Shown here one piece after another: positions 25,137 through 35,306 of a DNA stretch of 64,000 bases. The notes below the pieces were generated by a model. The model worked only from the letters and a program-made list of their open reading frames with translations. It was not told the origin of the DNA and made no database searches. Made by a program: the position numbers and the translations under genes. The DNA comes from Microbulbifer hainanensis (lineage in GTDB: Bacteria; Pseudomonadota; Gammaproteobacteria; Pseudomonadales; Cellvibrionaceae): assembly GCF_014904735.1 (NCBI RefSeq), contig NZ_JACZCR010000028.1, positions 1 through 64,000 of the forward strand, in the 5' to 3' direction. How positions within the stretch are numbered: the first letter of the stretch is position 1; the number at the start of each line of letters is the position of its first letter.

Positions 25137-27692
25137 ATGCCAGATTTACCCATTCATGCCGCCCTCCCCGAGTTGCTCGACGCGCTCAGCCAGCACAACA
25201 ATGCCGTACTCCAGGCGCCACCCGGTGCCGGCAAAACCACCATGGTGCCGCTGGCACTATTGCGCTGCGACTGGCTCGGCGACAGGAACATCATCATGCT
25301 GGAGCCGCGGCGCCTGGCCGCTCGGAGTGCAGCTGCACGAATGGCGGATCTATTGGGAGAGACGGTTGGCGAAACGGTCGGCTACCAGATCCGGGGCGAG
25401 CGCAAGACGAGCAACAGAACCCGGATTCTTGTCGTTACCGAGGGTATCCTGACCCGGTTGCTGCAATCAGATCCCGAGCTGGCGCGCACCGCGCTGGTCA
25501 TTTTCGACGAATTTCACGAGCGAAATCTGCAGGGCGATCTCTCCCTGGCCCTGTGCCTGCAATCCCAGGAATACCTGCGCGATGACCTGAAACTACTGGT
25601 GATGTCCGCCACGCTGGAAACAGAGGCCGTGGCCGCCCTGCTTGATGATGCACCGGTGATTACCAGTGAGGGCCGCAGCTTTCCTGTAACGATGCACTAT
25701 CTGCCGCACCAGCAGGTGCCGCAGGACAGCCGCCAATTGCCCGGTGTAATGGCTCGCAAGATCACCGCCTGGATGGATGAAGAGCACGGCAGCCTGCTGG
25801 CCTTTTTGCCGGGTGTCGGCGAGATCAGGCAGGTAGAAACGATGCTGCAGGAATCCTTGGGGGACCGTGAAGATGTCACCATTGCCCCGCTCTATGGCGA
25901 CCTGAGCAAACAACAGCAGGACAGTGCCATCGCACCCTCGCCGCCCGGCAGACGCAAGGTCGTACTCGCCACCAATGTCGCCGAGACCAGCCTGACTATC
26001 GACGGGATCCGCATGGTGGTGGACTCGGGCCAGATGCGAGAATCCCGCTTCGATCCAAATACCGGTATGAATCGCCTGGTAACTACGCAGATATCCCAGG
26101 CCTCTGCCACCCAGCGCTGCGGACGCGCCGGGCGACTGAGCTCAGGTCTGTGCCTGCGCCTGTGGAGCGAATCACGTCAGCAGGGGCTTGCCCAAAAAAA
26201 CACACCCGAAATCCTGCAGAGCGATCTGGCCCCTCTTATGCTGGAACTCGCACAGTGGGGTGTGCAGGATGTCGACGAACTGCGCTGGCTCGACCTGCCA
26301 CCGCCGGGACCGGTGGCACAAGCACAGGATCTACTGCAGCAACTGGGCGCTATCGACGCGCAGCGGCGCATTACCGCTCACGGCAACGCCATGCTCGCAC
26401 TCGGCACCCATCCGCGCCTCGCCCATATGATGATTCACAGCGTCGACTGGCACCTGACCGGGGAAGCCTGCCTGCTGGCGGCGCTGTTGTCGGAACGGGA
26501 TATTTTTCGTGGGGAGGCCCGCTGGGATCGGGATATCCAGAAGCGAATTGACGTACTCGAGGGGCGGGCAAGAAACTCAAGCGCCGACCGGGGCGCCATG
26601 CAGCGCATCCGGCAGCAGGCGAAAACCTGGCAGAACCAACTGGCAAAAATGGGGCCAAACAAGGCAACCCAGGAAGCGGCAATCGAGGAGCGAGATCGCG
26701 TCGGTGCCCTGCTGGGACTCGCCTACCCCGACCGCATTGCGCAAAGCCGGCGCGACCGCGAACGGCGCTTTCTCCTCGCCAGTGGACGCGGTGCGCATTT
26801 TTCCCATGACGATGAGCTGGCACAGGAAAATTACCTGGTCATCGCCGAACTGGATGGCCAGGGTCGAGACGCGCGCATCCAACTGGGCGCGCGCATTTCC
26901 GAGCCGGCCCTGCGCGAATATTTTTCCGACCTGATCGTCGAGGAGAACTCGGTGCGCTGGGATGACAAGGCCGGCCGCGCCGTGGCCAGCGAGCGCACCC
27001 TGCTTGGGCGCATCGTGCTGGACGAGCGGCAGACCCAGGACGCTTCACCGGAGATGCTGAGCCGCGCCCTGCTGGATGCAGTCCGGCAGCGCGGCCTACA
27101 GTCCCTGCCCTGGAGCAAAGAAGCGGAAGCCCTGCGTACGCGAGTGCAGTTCCTGCACCGCAACCGGGAGACCTTTCCGCAGCTACTGGAAGAGCTGGCA
27201 CTGCCAGACTGGACCGATGACGCACTGCTCGCCTCACTCGACAACTGGCTGCTGCCGCACCTGGCGGGCTTGAGCAAGCTCGACCAGTTGAAGCAACTCA
27301 ACATGCAGTCGATACTGCAAAGCCAGCTGGACTGGAGTATCCAGCAACGACTCGAAGAACTGGTACCCGGTCATTTCGTCGCACCCAGCGGTTCGCGGAT
27401 CCCGATCAATTACGCGGAAGACGAACCCGTACTCGCGGTACGCCTGCAGGAAATGTTTGGCCTCGGCCAAACGCCGACTATTCTCAACGGCCGATACCCA
27501 CTGATGGTTCACCTGCTCTCACCCGCGCAGCGCCCGGTACAGGTAACCCGAGACCTGGCCAGCTTCTGGGCCAATACCTACCAGGACGTAAAAAAGGAAC
27601 TGCGAATCAAGTACCAGAAACACTTCTGGCCGGACGACCCACTGACCGCGCAGGCAACTAGCAAGACGAAAAAACGCATGGGATCGCCGTAA
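25137..27692 (+). CDS. hrpB: ATP-dependent RNA helicase HrpB
   Basis: The 851-residue protein is a DEAH-type helicase: Walker A APPGAGKTT (about 27-35), motif Ia LEPRRLAARSAAARMA, motif II as DEFHER, motif III SATLE, motif V NVAETSLTIDGI and motif VI QRCGRAGR. A HrpB-specific C-terminal domain follows, with LGLAYPDRIAQSR and the terminal PVQVTRDLASFWANTYQDVKK-like segment. In E. coli the role is poorly defined; in some bacteria HrpB homologues affect mRNA processing. The DEFH variant of DEAH is normal for HrpB. Single gene, preceded by the shared MarR operator region. Confidence 0.95.
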   Translation: MPDLPIHAALPELLDALSQHNNAVLQAPPGAGKTTMVPLALLRCDWLGDRNIIMLEPRRLAARSAAARMADLLGETVGETVGYQIRGERKTSNRTRILVVTEGILTRLLQSDPELARTALVIFDEFHERNLQGDLSLALCLQSQEYLRDDLKLLVMSATLETEAVAALLDDAPVITSEGRSFPVTMHYLPHQQVPQDSRQLPGVMARKITAWMDEEHGSLLAFLPGVGEIRQVETMLQESLGDREDVTIAPLYGDLSKQQQDSAIAPSPPGRRKVVLATNVAETSLTIDGIRMVVDSGQMRESRFDPNTGMNRLVTTQISQASATQRCGRAGRLSSGLCLRLWSESRQQGLAQKNTPEILQSDLAPLMLELAQWGVQDVDELRWLDLPPPGPVAQAQDLLQQLGAIDAQRRITAHGNAMLALGTHPRLAHMMIHSVDWHLTGEACLLAALLSERDIFRGEARWDRDIQKRIDVLEGRARNSSADRGAMQRIRQQAKTWQNQLAKMGPNKATQEAAIEERDRVGALLGLAYPDRIAQSRRDRERRFLLASGRGAHFSHDDELAQENYLVIAELDGQGRDARIQLGARISEPALREYFSDLIVEENSVRWDDKAGRAVASERTLLGRIVLDERQTQDASPEMLSRALLDAVRQRGLQSLPWSKEAEALRTRVQFLHRNRETFPQLLEELALPDWTDDALLASLDNWLLPHLAGLSKLDQLKQLNMQSILQSQLDWSIQQRLEELVPGHFVAPSGSRIPINYAEDEPVLAVRLQEMFGLGQTPTILNGRYPLMVHLLSPAQRPVQVTRDLASFWANTYQDVKKELRIKYQKHFWPDDPLTAQATSKTKKRMGSP

Positions 27693-27799
27693 TCCCCGCG
27701 GTGCATTTGGGCGTCAGTCACTGTGCTATCGATAACGGCAAGATTGAGGGAGCGAGCCCAGTGGACTAAACTGTTTCTGTACTGCGCAATGCAGGCAAA

Positions 27800-28282
27800 T
27801 TGAAAAAATCCGGACAGCCAGCTCAGACTGGTTTTTCATTGTACGATTATCTTAGCAGCCTGCTTTACGACCTCGACGGCGTGAAGCAGAGTCCCAAATA
27901 CCATCCCGAGGGCGATGCCCTCTTCCACTCCCTGCAAGTATTCCAGTTGGCCCGAGAGGCGAGCGACGATCCAATTCTCTGGGCCGCAGCTCTGTTTCAC
28001 GATGTCGGCAAGGCGGTCGACAGCAAACACCATGCGCGTATCGGTGGTGAGATGCTGAGCGGCGTCTTGAACCCGCAGGTAACCTGGCTGGTAGAACACC
28101 ACCTGGATCTGATGCATAGCCCGAGGAAAACCCGGAAAAAATATGGCGCCCAACCGCGTTTCGCCCAACTACAGAAATTGCGACGATTCGACGTGAATGG
28201 GCGCGATCCGGCAGCACAGGTAATCAGCGTCGCGGCCGCAATCGAGTCTCTGCAACTCCATCACGATCTGATTTCGGCCTGA
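27800..28282 (+). CDS. HD-domain phosphohydrolase-like protein
   Basis: A 160-residue protein with a metal-dependent HD fold: PKYHPEGDALFHSLQV supplies His35 and His43, AAALFHDVGK supplies His67-Asp68, and VEHHLDLMH supplies later ligands. The segment HPEGDALFH...LFHDVGK closely resembles the HD phosphatase domain at the C-terminus of bacterial tRNA CCA-adding enzymes. The proposed start is TTG at 27800; the ribosome site is weak and the N-terminus uncertain. The nucleotidyltransferase gene begins 13 bases after its stop, so the two are almost certainly one operon. Together they look like the two halves of a Cca-type enzyme on separate chains, in reversed order. Confidence 0.75.
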   Translation: MKKSGQPAQTGFSLYDYLSSLLYDLDGVKQSPKYHPEGDALFHSLQVFQLAREASDDPILWAAALFHDVGKAVDSKHHARIGGEMLSGVLNPQVTWLVEHHLDLMHSPRKTRKKYGAQPRFAQLQKLRRFDVNGRDPAAQVISVAAAIESLQLHHDLISA

Positions 28283-28295
28283 AGCCGACCGCAGC

Positions 28296-28925
28296 ATGAA
28301 CAAGCAACAACGAATCCGGCTACTGATTACCCGCGAAGCCGCGCGACTGATGTATGAGGAAGGTGTAAAGCAGTACCTGCACGCCAAACGGACAGCCGCC
28401 AAGCGGATTATCGGCAACCAGTACAAATACTCCCCCAAATATCTGCCCTCCAACGGCGAAATATCTGACGCGGTATACGCCCTGAGCCAGCTGAAGGATC
28501 CCGATACCCACGAAGAACAGCTTTTCCGAATGCGCTGCCGCGCCGTGGAAATCATGGAAAAGCTGGAGCCCTTCAGTCCCCGCCTGATCGGATCGGTCAG
28601 CACCGGGCGCATCCGCGCCGGCAGCGATATTGACCTGCACGTTTTCTGTGACGATATAGAAGAACCGGAAGTCTACCTGGAATCACTGGGGTGGCGCTTC
28701 GAGCGGGAAAAGACATCGATCAATGTCAATGGCAAGATCGTGGACTACCAGCATATCCATCTGGATTTCGATTTTCCAGTCGAGCTGTCGGTATACCCAC
28801 TGCGCGAACTGAGGGTTGTGACCCGCTCAAGCACTGACGGCAAACCGATCAATCGCCTGACTGTCAGCAAAGTGCGCCAGCTGATTATCGATGAACACTG
28901 GGCGCTCTATCTTCAATCGGAATAG
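28296..28925 (+). CDS. Nucleotidyltransferase-fold protein partnered with the HD protein
   Basis: The 209-residue protein has the polymerase-beta nucleotidyltransferase signature: GSVSTG at 99-104, then SDIDL with Asp111 and Asp113, and a third acidic strand in IHLDFDFPVEL. The N-terminal ~95 residues are helical and basic (KQYLHAKRTAAKRIIGNQYKY), suggesting nucleic-acid binding. I do not recognise a named family; it is not a standard Cca or antitoxin MntA. All three catalytic carboxylates appear intact. Its tight linkage with an HD phosphohydrolase suggests an add-and-remove pair acting on RNA or a small molecule. It is followed by a 155-base gap and a GH114-like lipoprotein. Confidence 0.7.
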   Translation: MNKQQRIRLLITREAARLMYEEGVKQYLHAKRTAAKRIIGNQYKYSPKYLPSNGEISDAVYALSQLKDPDTHEEQLFRMRCRAVEIMEKLEPFSPRLIGSVSTGRIRAGSDIDLHVFCDDIEEPEVYLESLGWRFEREKTSINVNGKIVDYQHIHLDFDFPVELSVYPLRELRVVTRSSTDGKPINRLTVSKVRQLIIDEHWALYLQSE

Positions 28926-29080
28926 CAACGGGGACATGATCGGAAAAGGAGACAAACCTGCACGAGTGACGGCGCAGCGCTCTACCGCAAATATGGATGC
29001 TCATATCTATAGTCAGTTGCCGGCATTATCCAAGCCTGCTAACGTCGACGGCGTTGTTTATTCGGTCTCGGAGAAGGAAT

Positions 29081-30082
29081 TTGAAACGACCAATTGCAGT
29101 TTTCCTGTTGCCCCTGCTGTTTGCAGGATGCGATTTCAACGACGTCCCCTCGTTTGTGCCAGAAAATGGTTCCACCGATTACCCGCAGGAAATGCGCGAC
29201 CTGGTCGGGGAAGCCGGTAGTTATGCGCGGGGGCTGGACTCCAATTTCATCGTGATCGCCCACGGCGGTATCGAACTCGCCAGCACCACGGAGGGAACCG
29301 GCGGCGCTGCCGACAGCGCATACCTGAACAGCATCGACGGTCTCAGCCAGGACTCCGTCTTCTATGGTTACGATGGCATCGACATCGCCACGCCGGCCAC
29401 CGAACGGCGGCGGCTGCGTACCTATCTGGATCTTGCGCTGGATAACGGCAACACCACGATCATGGTCACGGATTTCGCCTTCAGTCAGGCGAAGATTGAC
29501 GATTCCTATGAGTTGAACGCCGAAGCCGGCTACATCTCTTATGCCGCCGACCACAACGAGCTGGACAATATTCCCGACTACCCCCTGGAGCCGTTTGACG
29601 TCAACCGGCGCGATGTCGACGAATTGTTCGAGGCGGAGAATTTCCTGGTGCTAACCGATACGCGCCTCTACTCCACCCGCCAGGAACTGGCGGATGCGAT
29701 CGCGGCGACGGATTATGACCTGGTCGTCCTCGACTTTTTCTTTAACGGTCAGGAATATACCGCCGACCAGATCCGGGAGATGCAATTCAAGGCCAATGGC
29801 GGCCGGCGCCTGCTGATTGCGACAGTGAACATCGGGGAGGCCGAAGACTTCCGCTATTACTGGCAGAGCCACTGGGTATCCAACCCGCCGGACTGGCTGG
29901 ATGAGGCGGTGCCCGGAGAAACCGGACACTACTACGTCGACTACTGGCGGCAGGCCTGGCAGAACATCCTCTACGGCAACAACGACTCCTACCTGTACAG
30001 GATCGTCAATGCGGGTTTCGATGGCGCCTACCTGTACGGGATCGATGCCTTCGATTATTTCGAGCAGCGAGATACCCTTTAA
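29081..30082 (+). CDS. GH114-type endo-alpha-1,4-polygalactosaminidase-like lipoprotein
   Basis: The proposed start is TTG at 29081, preceded by GGAGAAGGA. It gives a 333-residue lipoprotein with signal KRPIAVFLLPLLFAGC (lipobox Cys17). An ATG-initiated longer form from 28997 would bury the signal, so it is disfavoured. The body is a predicted TIM barrel: NFIVIAHGGIEL, DSVFYGYDGIDIA, ATDYDLVVLDFFF, LLIATVNIGEAEDFRYYW, and GFDGAYLYGIDAFDYFE near the C-terminus. This resembles the TM1410/GH114 family (GEAEDYR.YW and FDG..LD motifs), whose characterised members cleave galactosamine polymers. Expected location is the outer membrane. It may act on exopolysaccharide. Confidence 0.7.
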   Translation: MKRPIAVFLLPLLFAGCDFNDVPSFVPENGSTDYPQEMRDLVGEAGSYARGLDSNFIVIAHGGIELASTTEGTGGAADSAYLNSIDGLSQDSVFYGYDGIDIATPATERRRLRTYLDLALDNGNTTIMVTDFAFSQAKIDDSYELNAEAGYISYAADHNELDNIPDYPLEPFDVNRRDVDELFEAENFLVLTDTRLYSTRQELADAIAATDYDLVVLDFFFNGQEYTADQIREMQFKANGGRRLLIATVNIGEAEDFRYYWQSHWVSNPPDWLDEAVPGETGHYYVDYWRQAWQNILYGNNDSYLYRIVNAGFDGAYLYGIDAFDYFEQRDTL

Positions 30083-30113
30083 TTCGGATGCGTTTGTCGC
30101 GCTAATGGACAAT

Positions 30114-30148
30114 AAAAAAGGGCGAACCGAAATGGCTCGCCCTTTTTT
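30114..30148. terminator. Bidirectional terminator between GH114 lipoprotein and nfuA
   Basis: AAAAAAGGGCGA pairs with TCGCCCTTTTTT around an 11-base loop. The A/T runs on both sides suit termination of both convergent genes. Confidence 0.9.
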
Positions 30149-30175
30149 ATGATCGCAGCGCGCTTACCCTCGATA

Positions 30176-30778
30176 TCAATAGTAAGCCTGCGACTTGTCG
30201 GTATGGTCGGTGATGTCTTTCACCCCGGCCAGTTCCGGCACTTTTTCTTTCAGGGTTTTTTCCACACCCTCTTTCAGCGTCATGTCCACCATGCCGCAGC
30301 CCTGGCAGCCGCCGCCAAACTTGAGTACCGCGTAGTGGTCGTCAGTCACTTCCACCAGGCTCACCTGGCCGCCGTGAGCGGCGAGGCCCGGGTTCACCTC
30401 GTTGTAGAGCACATAGTTGATGCGGTCTTCAATCGGGCTGTCGTCGGTAATCTTGGGCATGCGCGAGTTGGGCGCGCGGATGGTGAGCTGGCCGCCCATC
30501 TTGTCGGACGCGTAGTCGACGCGGGCCTCATCCAGGTACGGAATACTGCGGCCCTCGAAATAGGCCTTGAGGCCATCCATTTCCAGCATCACGTCGCCCT
30601 CCTGCTCTTCGCCGGGGCGGCAGTATGCGATGCAAGTCTCCGCATTCGGCGTACCGGGGCTGGAGACGAACATGCGGATGGCGATGCCTTCACAGTCCTG
30701 TTTCGCCAGCAGATCGCGCAGGTACTCCTTAGCGGATTCGGTGATGGTGACGTTCAGGTCTGACGGTTGTTGTGACAT
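30176..30778 (-). CDS. nfuA: Fe-S biogenesis protein NfuA
   Basis: NfuA carries Fe-S clusters to apo-proteins. The 200-residue protein has an N-terminal degenerate A-type domain (about 1-100, lacking the usual three-cysteine set) and a C-terminal Nfu domain (about 115-190) with Cys158-Gln-Gly-Cys161 in [11 protein letters not shown]. Length and architecture are those of the gammaproteobacterial protein. It is transcribed alone, convergent with the GH114 gene, and divergent from metH. Confidence 0.96.
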   Translation of the reverse strand: MSQQPSDLNVTITESAKEYLRDLLAKQDCEGIAIRMFVSSPGTPNAETCIAYCRPGEEQEGDVMLEMDGLKAYFEGRSIPYLDEARVDYASDKMGGQLTIRAPNSRMPKITDDSPIEDRINYVLYNEVNPGLAAHGGQVSLVEVTDDHYAVLKFGGGCQGCGMVDMTLKEGVEKTLKEKVPELAGVKDITDHTDKSQAYY

Positions 30779-31128
30779 AGGAACTTCTCAAATAACCGAG
30801 TTTCTTTGTCGGGTATTTTACTCCCACTGCCCGACAAATTAAACCGTCGTTCGCGACAGCCTCCGAAGCGGAGGATTCTGCGGGCGAATTCGGGTCGAAA
30901 GACACGCACGAATGTGCCGCCACAGGGATACCGGAAGGTCACTATTGCGCCAACCGCCGTATTGGCGGCCATTGATTGCTCGAAAACCGCTAAATAGTGG
31001 TTGGCTATACGCCGAAAATGCCCAATAGCAACGCCCTCTCCCGCCCGCCCATGAGGCCGCGGGGAGTGGTAACATAGCCGCCCTTTTTTGACCCATAGAC
31101 CGACTTCAACTGGCTTAAGGAATCGCCC
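30779..31128. promoter_or_regulatory. Divergent nfuA/metH intergenic region
   Basis: No gene. It contains short inverted repeats (CCGCC/GGCGG near 30955, and AACCGCT/AGTGGTT near 30988) of unknown significance. AAGGA precedes the metH ATG. I looked for cobalamin and SAM riboswitch consensus elements ahead of metH and saw none. The promoter for each gene must lie here, but -35/-10 assignments are not convincing. Confidence 0.45.
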
Positions 31129-34100
31129 ATGTCCCAGCAGTCCCGCAGCGACCGCCTCCAGCAACTCCACGCCGCGCTCGCCGAGCGCATCCTGATCCTG
31201 GACGGCGCCATGGGCACGATGATCCAGCAGGAGAAGCTGGATGAGCGCCAGTACCGGGGCGAACGCTTTGCGGACTTCCACCAGGACCTGAAGGGCAATA
31301 ACGACCTGCTGAGCCTGACCCAGCCGGAACTGATCGAGCGCCTGCACCGGGAATACATGGAAGCCGGGGCCGATATCATCGAGACCAACACCTTCAACTC
31401 GACCCGTCTGTCCCAGGCGGACTACGACATGGAGGATCTGGTACCGGAGCTCAACCGCGCCGCCGCCGAAGTGGCCCGTCGCGCCGCCGACGCCATGGCC
31501 ACGCCGGACAAGCCGCGCTGGGTGGCCGGCGTTATCGGCCCGACCTCGCGCACTGCCAGTATCTCCCCGGATGTGAACGATCCCGGCGCACGCAACGTAA
31601 CCTTCCAGCAACTGGTCGACAACTACGTCGAAGCCGCACGCGCCCTGATCGAAGGCGGCAGCGACCTGATCATGATCGAGACCATTTTCGACACGCTGAA
31701 TGCCAAGGCTGCCATCTATGCGCTGCACCAGCTGTTCGAGGAGCTCGGTTTCGAACTGCCAGTCATGATTTCCGGCACCATTACCGACGCCTCCGGCCGC
31801 ACCCTGTCCGGCCAGACCACCGAGGCCTTCTACTATTCGGTGGCCCACGCCAAACCACTCTCTGTCGGCCTCAACTGCGCCCTCGGCGCCACCGAGCTGC
31901 GCCCCTATGTCGAGGCTTTGTCCGGCGTCTGCGCCGAGTATGTTTCCGCGCACCCGAATGCCGGCCTGCCAAACGAATTCGGCGAGTACGACGAAACGCC
32001 GGAGCAAACCGCGGCGATCGTCGCCGAGTTCGCACGCAGCGGCTTCCTCAATATTCTCGGCGGCTGCTGTGGCACCACACCGCAGCACATCCGTGCGATA
32101 GCCGATGCAGTAGCCGATATCCCGCCGCGCAAGCTGCCGGAACTGAAGCCGGCCCTGCGCCTGTCTGGCCTGGAGCCCTTTGTCGTCGATGAAAGTTCCC
32201 TGTTCGTCAACGTCGGCGAGCGCTGCAACGTGACCGGTTCAGCGGCCTTCAAGCGGCTGATCATGAACGAGGATTACGACACCGCCCTGCAGGTTGCCGC
32301 CGCCCAGGTGGAAGACGGCGCGCAGGTGATCGACTTCAACATGGACGAGGCGATGCTGGATTCCGTCGCCGCCATGCGCCGCTTCCTCAACCTGGCCGCC
32401 ACGGAGCCAGATATCGCCAAAGTGCCGTTTATGGTGGACTCCTCCAAGTGGGAGGTGATCGAGGCCGGGCTGCAGTGCATCCAGGGCAAACCCATCGTCA
32501 ACTCCATCAGCCTGAAAGAAGGCGAAGAAGATTTTGTCGAGAAGGCGCGCCTGTGCCTGCGCTACGGTGCCGCGGTGGTCGTCATGGCCTTCGACGAACA
32601 GGGCCAGGCGGACACTTTCGAGCGCAAGACAGAGATCTGCAAGCGCAGCTACGACGTGCTCGTCGACAAGGTCGGGTTCGCACCGAGCGACATCATCTTT
32701 GACCCGAATATCTTTGCCGTCGCCACCGGTATTGAAGAGCACAACAACTACGCGGTGGACTTTATCGAAGCCACGCGCTGGATTCGCCAGAACCTGCCCG
32801 GCGCCAATGTCTCCGGCGGTGTATCCAATGTGTCCTTCTCGTTCCGGGGCAATAACCCCGTGCGCGAGGCAATCCACTCGGTCTTCCTGTTCCACGCCAT
32901 CAAGGCGGGCCTGAATATGGGTATCGTCAACGCCGGCATGCTGGCGGTGTACGACGACCTGCCCGAGGAACTGCGCGAGAAAGTCGAGGACGTGATCCTG
33001 AACCGCAATCCGGACGGGACCGAAGCCTTGCTGGAAATCGCGGAAAAATACCGCGGCGACGGCGGCGGCCAGGCGCGCAAGGAAGATCTGTCCTGGCGCG
33101 AACTGCCGGTCAACAAGCGCCTCGAGCACGCGCTGGTCAAGGGCATCAACAACTATATCGTCGAGGATACCGAAGCCGCCCGCGCCGCCGCCAAACGACC
33201 ACTTGATGTCATCGAGGGGCCGCTGATGGATGGCATGAACGTGGTCGGTGATCTCTTCGGCGCCGGCAAGATGTTCCTGCCCCAGGTGGTGAAATCCGCG
33301 CGGGTCATGAAACAGGCGGTGGCCTATCTGCAGCCGTATATCGAGGCGGAAAAAACCGAGGACAGCAAGCCCAACGGCCGCATCCTGATGGCCACCGTAA
33401 AAGGCGATGTGCACGATATCGGCAAGAACATCGTCGGTGTGGTATTGGCCTGCAACAACTACGAGGTGATCGACCTGGGTGTGATGGTGCCGGCGGAGAC
33501 CATCCTGCAAACCGCAAAGGAAAAGCAGTGCGACATCATCGGCCTGTCCGGGCTGATTACGCCGTCCCTGGACGAAATGGTCCACGTGGCCGCAGAGATG
33601 GAACGCCAGGGTTTCGACATTCCGCTGTTGATCGGCGGCGCCACGACATCCAAGGCGCACACCGCGGTGAAAATCGATCCGCAGTACCACCGCAACCAGA
33701 CCGTATACGTAGCCGATGCCTCCCGCGCAGTGGGCGTGGCCAGCAACCTGATCTCCGATGAGCTGCGTCCCGCCTTCGTCAAAGGCGTACAGGAAGAGTA
33801 CGAGAAGGTCCGCCACCGCACCGCCAACCGCCGCCGCAACGACACCCGCCTCAGTTACGAGCAGGCACTGGAGGCCGCACCGCAGTTTGACTGGCAGACA
33901 TACAATGCGGCGGTCCCGAATAAACTCGGCGTGACCGTAATCGACGATTTCCCGCTGGAAAACCTCGTTGACACCATCGACTGGACGCCCTTCTTCATTT
34001 CCTGGGATCTGGCCGGCAAGTATCCGGCCATCCTCAACGACGAGGTCGTCGGTGAAGCGGCGACGGACCTGTTCAAGAATGCGCAGGTAGTGCTGCAGCA

Positions 34101-34824
34101 GATCATCGACAGGAAACTGCTGCGCGCCAGCGCCGTCTTCGGCCTCTGGCCAGCCAACAGCGAAGGCGACGATGTGATCGTCTACAGGGACGAGAACCGC
34201 ACCGAGGAACTCGCCCGCCTGCACCATATGCGCCAGCAGGTACAGAAACACGGCGGCGACGGCCTCTGCCGCTCACTCGCCGACTTCGTTGCCCCGGTCG
34301 GATCCGGCGTAGCGGACTATGTAGGCGGATTCGCGGTTACCGCTGGCATCGGTGCCGACGAGCTGGCGGCGGAGTATGAAGCCAAGCACGACGATTACAA
34401 TGCAATCATGGTCAAGGCGCTGGCAGATCGTCTGGCGGAATCCCTTGCCGAAACCCTGCACAAGCAGGTGCGCAAGGAGTACTGGGGTTATGCACCGCAC
34501 GAGTCCCTGAGCAATGAAGAGCTGATCAAAGAGGCCTACAGCGGTATTCGCCCTGCCCCGGGCTATCCTGCCTGTCCCGACCACTCAGAGAAAAGCACCC
34601 TGTTCAAATTACTCGAAGCGGAGCAGAATGCAGGTGTGAGCCTGACGGAACACTTCGCCATGCTGCCGGCGGCTTCCGTCAGCGGCTGGTACTTCGCCCA
34701 CCCGGAAGCCAAGTACTTCAATGTGGGCAAGATCGGTCGCGATCAGCTCGCAAGCCTTGCCGAGCGCAAGGGTATCAGCGAACAGGAACTGGAGCGCTGG
34801 CTGCGTCCCAATCTGGAGGATTAA
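31129..34824 (+). CDS. metH: Cobalamin-dependent methionine synthase
   Basis: MetH transfers the methyl group of methyltetrahydrofolate to homocysteine through cobalamin. The 1231-residue protein has all four modules: the homocysteine domain (about 15-330; [10 protein letters not shown] and zinc-site GGCCGTTP), the pterin domain (about 350-620; [11 protein letters not shown]), the B12 domain (about 650-900; [14 protein letters not shown] with the cobalt-ligand His, [20 protein letters not shown]), and the SAM-dependent reactivation domain (to the end, with YWGYAP and [12 protein letters not shown]). The full length indicates a functional enzyme. A DUF2970 gene begins four bases after its stop. 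Confidence 0.97.
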   Translation: MSQQSRSDRLQQLHAALAERILILDGAMGTMIQQEKLDERQYRGERFADFHQDLKGNNDLLSLTQPELIERLHREYMEAGADIIETNTFNSTRLSQADYDMEDLVPELNRAAAEVARRAADAMATPDKPRWVAGVIGPTSRTASISPDVNDPGARNVTFQQLVDNYVEAARALIEGGSDLIMIETIFDTLNAKAAIYALHQLFEELGFELPVMISGTITDASGRTLSGQTTEAFYYSVAHAKPLSVGLNCALGATELRPYVEALSGVCAEYVSAHPNAGLPNEFGEYDETPEQTAAIVAEFARSGFLNILGGCCGTTPQHIRAIADAVADIPPRKLPELKPALRLSGLEPFVVDESSLFVNVGERCNVTGSAAFKRLIMNEDYDTALQVAAAQVEDGAQVIDFNMDEAMLDSVAAMRRFLNLAATEPDIAKVPFMVDSSKWEVIEAGLQCIQGKPIVNSISLKEGEEDFVEKARLCLRYGAAVVVMAFDEQGQADTFERKTEICKRSYDVLVDKVGFAPSDIIFDPNIFAVATGIEEHNNYAVDFIEATRWIRQNLPGANVSGGVSNVSFSFRGNNPVREAIHSVFLFHAIKAGLNMGIVNAGMLAVYDDLPEELREKVEDVILNRNPDGTEALLEIAEKYRGDGGGQARKEDLSWRELPVNKRLEHALVKGINNYIVEDTEAARAAAKRPLDVIEGPLMDGMNVVGDLFGAGKMFLPQVVKSARVMKQAVAYLQPYIEAEKTEDSKPNGRILMATVKGDVHDIGKNIVGVVLACNNYEVIDLGVMVPAETILQTAKEKQCDIIGLSGLITPSLDEMVHVAAEMERQGFDIPLLIGGATTSKAHTAVKIDPQYHRNQTVYVADASRAVGVASNLISDELRPAFVKGVQEEYEKVRHRTANRRRNDTRLSYEQALEAAPQFDWQTYNAAVPNKLGVTVIDDFPLENLVDTIDWTPFFISWDLAGKYPAILNDEVVGEAATDLFKNAQVVLQQIIDRKLLRASAVFGLWPANSEGDDVIVYRDENRTEELARLHHMRQQVQKHGGDGLCRSLADFVAPVGSGVADYVGGFAVTAGIGADELAAEYEAKHDDYNAIMVKALADRLAESLAETLHKQVRKEYWGYAPHESLSNEELIKEAYSGIRPAPGYPACPDHSEKSTLFKLLEAEQNAGVSLTEHFAMLPAASVSGWYFAHPEAKYFNVGKIGRDQLASLAERKGISEQELERWLRPNLED

Positions 34825-34828
34825 ATCG

Positions 34829-35056
34829 GTGAATTCTGAGCCGGAAGACAACAACAATAAAAAGCGGCCGTCGTTCGGCCAGGTCGTGCTCAGCACCCTG
34901 GCCGCAGCCGTCGGTGTGCAAAGCAATAAAAACCGCGAACGGGATTTCCAGGGCGGTAGCATCAAGACCTATATTGCCGCCGGGATTATCTTTACCACGC
35001 TATTCGTATTGACGCTGGTGCTGGTGGTGAAAACGGTGCTCGGCAATATGGGCTGA
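34829..35056 (+). CDS. DUF2970 family small membrane protein
   Basis: A 75-residue protein starting at GTG 34829. The N-terminus is polar (EPEDNNNKKRPSFGQVVLSTL), then AAAVGVQSNKNRERDFQGG, then one transmembrane helix (YIAAGIIFTTLFVLTLVLVV) and a short tail. The SFGQV..S..AAA.GVQS..NRERDF pattern is characteristic of DUF2970. It begins four bases after metH, with a GGAGG-like site (CTGGAGGAT) inside the end of metH, so it is translated from the metH mRNA. Function unknown. An ATG-initiated frame further upstream would overlap metH by about 100 bases and is rejected. Confidence 0.88.
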   Translation: MNSEPEDNNNKKRPSFGQVVLSTLAAAVGVQSNKNRERDFQGGSIKTYIAAGIIFTTLFVLTLVLVVKTVLGNMG

Positions 35057-35189
35057 GAGCCCTTCCCAGTTAACCGCTGTCGGCCAAATTCTGGCGCAAC
35101 GCCATTCGACGCATGTATTCCAGCGCTGGGGATATAGGGAGGGAATCGGGCCCGGCACCACTCTGCTCCGGGCAACGTTATCGGCTAGG

Positions 35190-35306
35190 CTAGTGAGAAG
35201 CGACCCAGAAAATGCAGGTCGCGACGAAGATTGCCACCAGGGCCACTGCGGCGATGGCATCCACCGCATTATCGCTGTCGTTGGAAACAACTACTTCTTC
35301 ACTCAT
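35190..35306 (-). CDS. 38-aa predicted membrane peptide
   Basis: A short frame starting ATG at 35306 encodes a polar N-terminus (MSEEVVVSNDSDNAVDAIA) followed by one clean transmembrane helix (VALVAIFVATCIFWVASH). A GGAG sits about nine bases upstream of the start on the minus strand, in keeping with real translation. It is flanked by the DUF2970 gene (convergent) and cysI (divergent). I do not recognise a family, though the acidic head plus single C-terminal helix suggests an inner-membrane regulatory peptide. It is below usual gene-calling length. Confidence 0.5.
   Translation of the reverse strand: MSEEVVVSNDSDNAVDAIAAVALVAIFVATCIFWVASH

Noticed and set aside
27800..28925. MNT/HEPN-type toxin-antitoxin interpretation of the HD/nucleotidyltransferase pair
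   Set aside because: The partner is an HD phosphohydrolase rather than a HEPN protein, and the nucleotidyltransferase is larger than MntA-type antitoxins.
30779..31128. Possible cobalamin or SAM riboswitch ahead of metH
   Set aside because: None of the conserved riboswitch elements was recognisable; only short, unrelated inverted repeats are present.
32239..34251. Long minus-strand open frame (670 codons) opposite metH
   Set aside because: It is a shadow of metH caused by high GC; residue composition is unlike a real protein and metH is complete with all domains.
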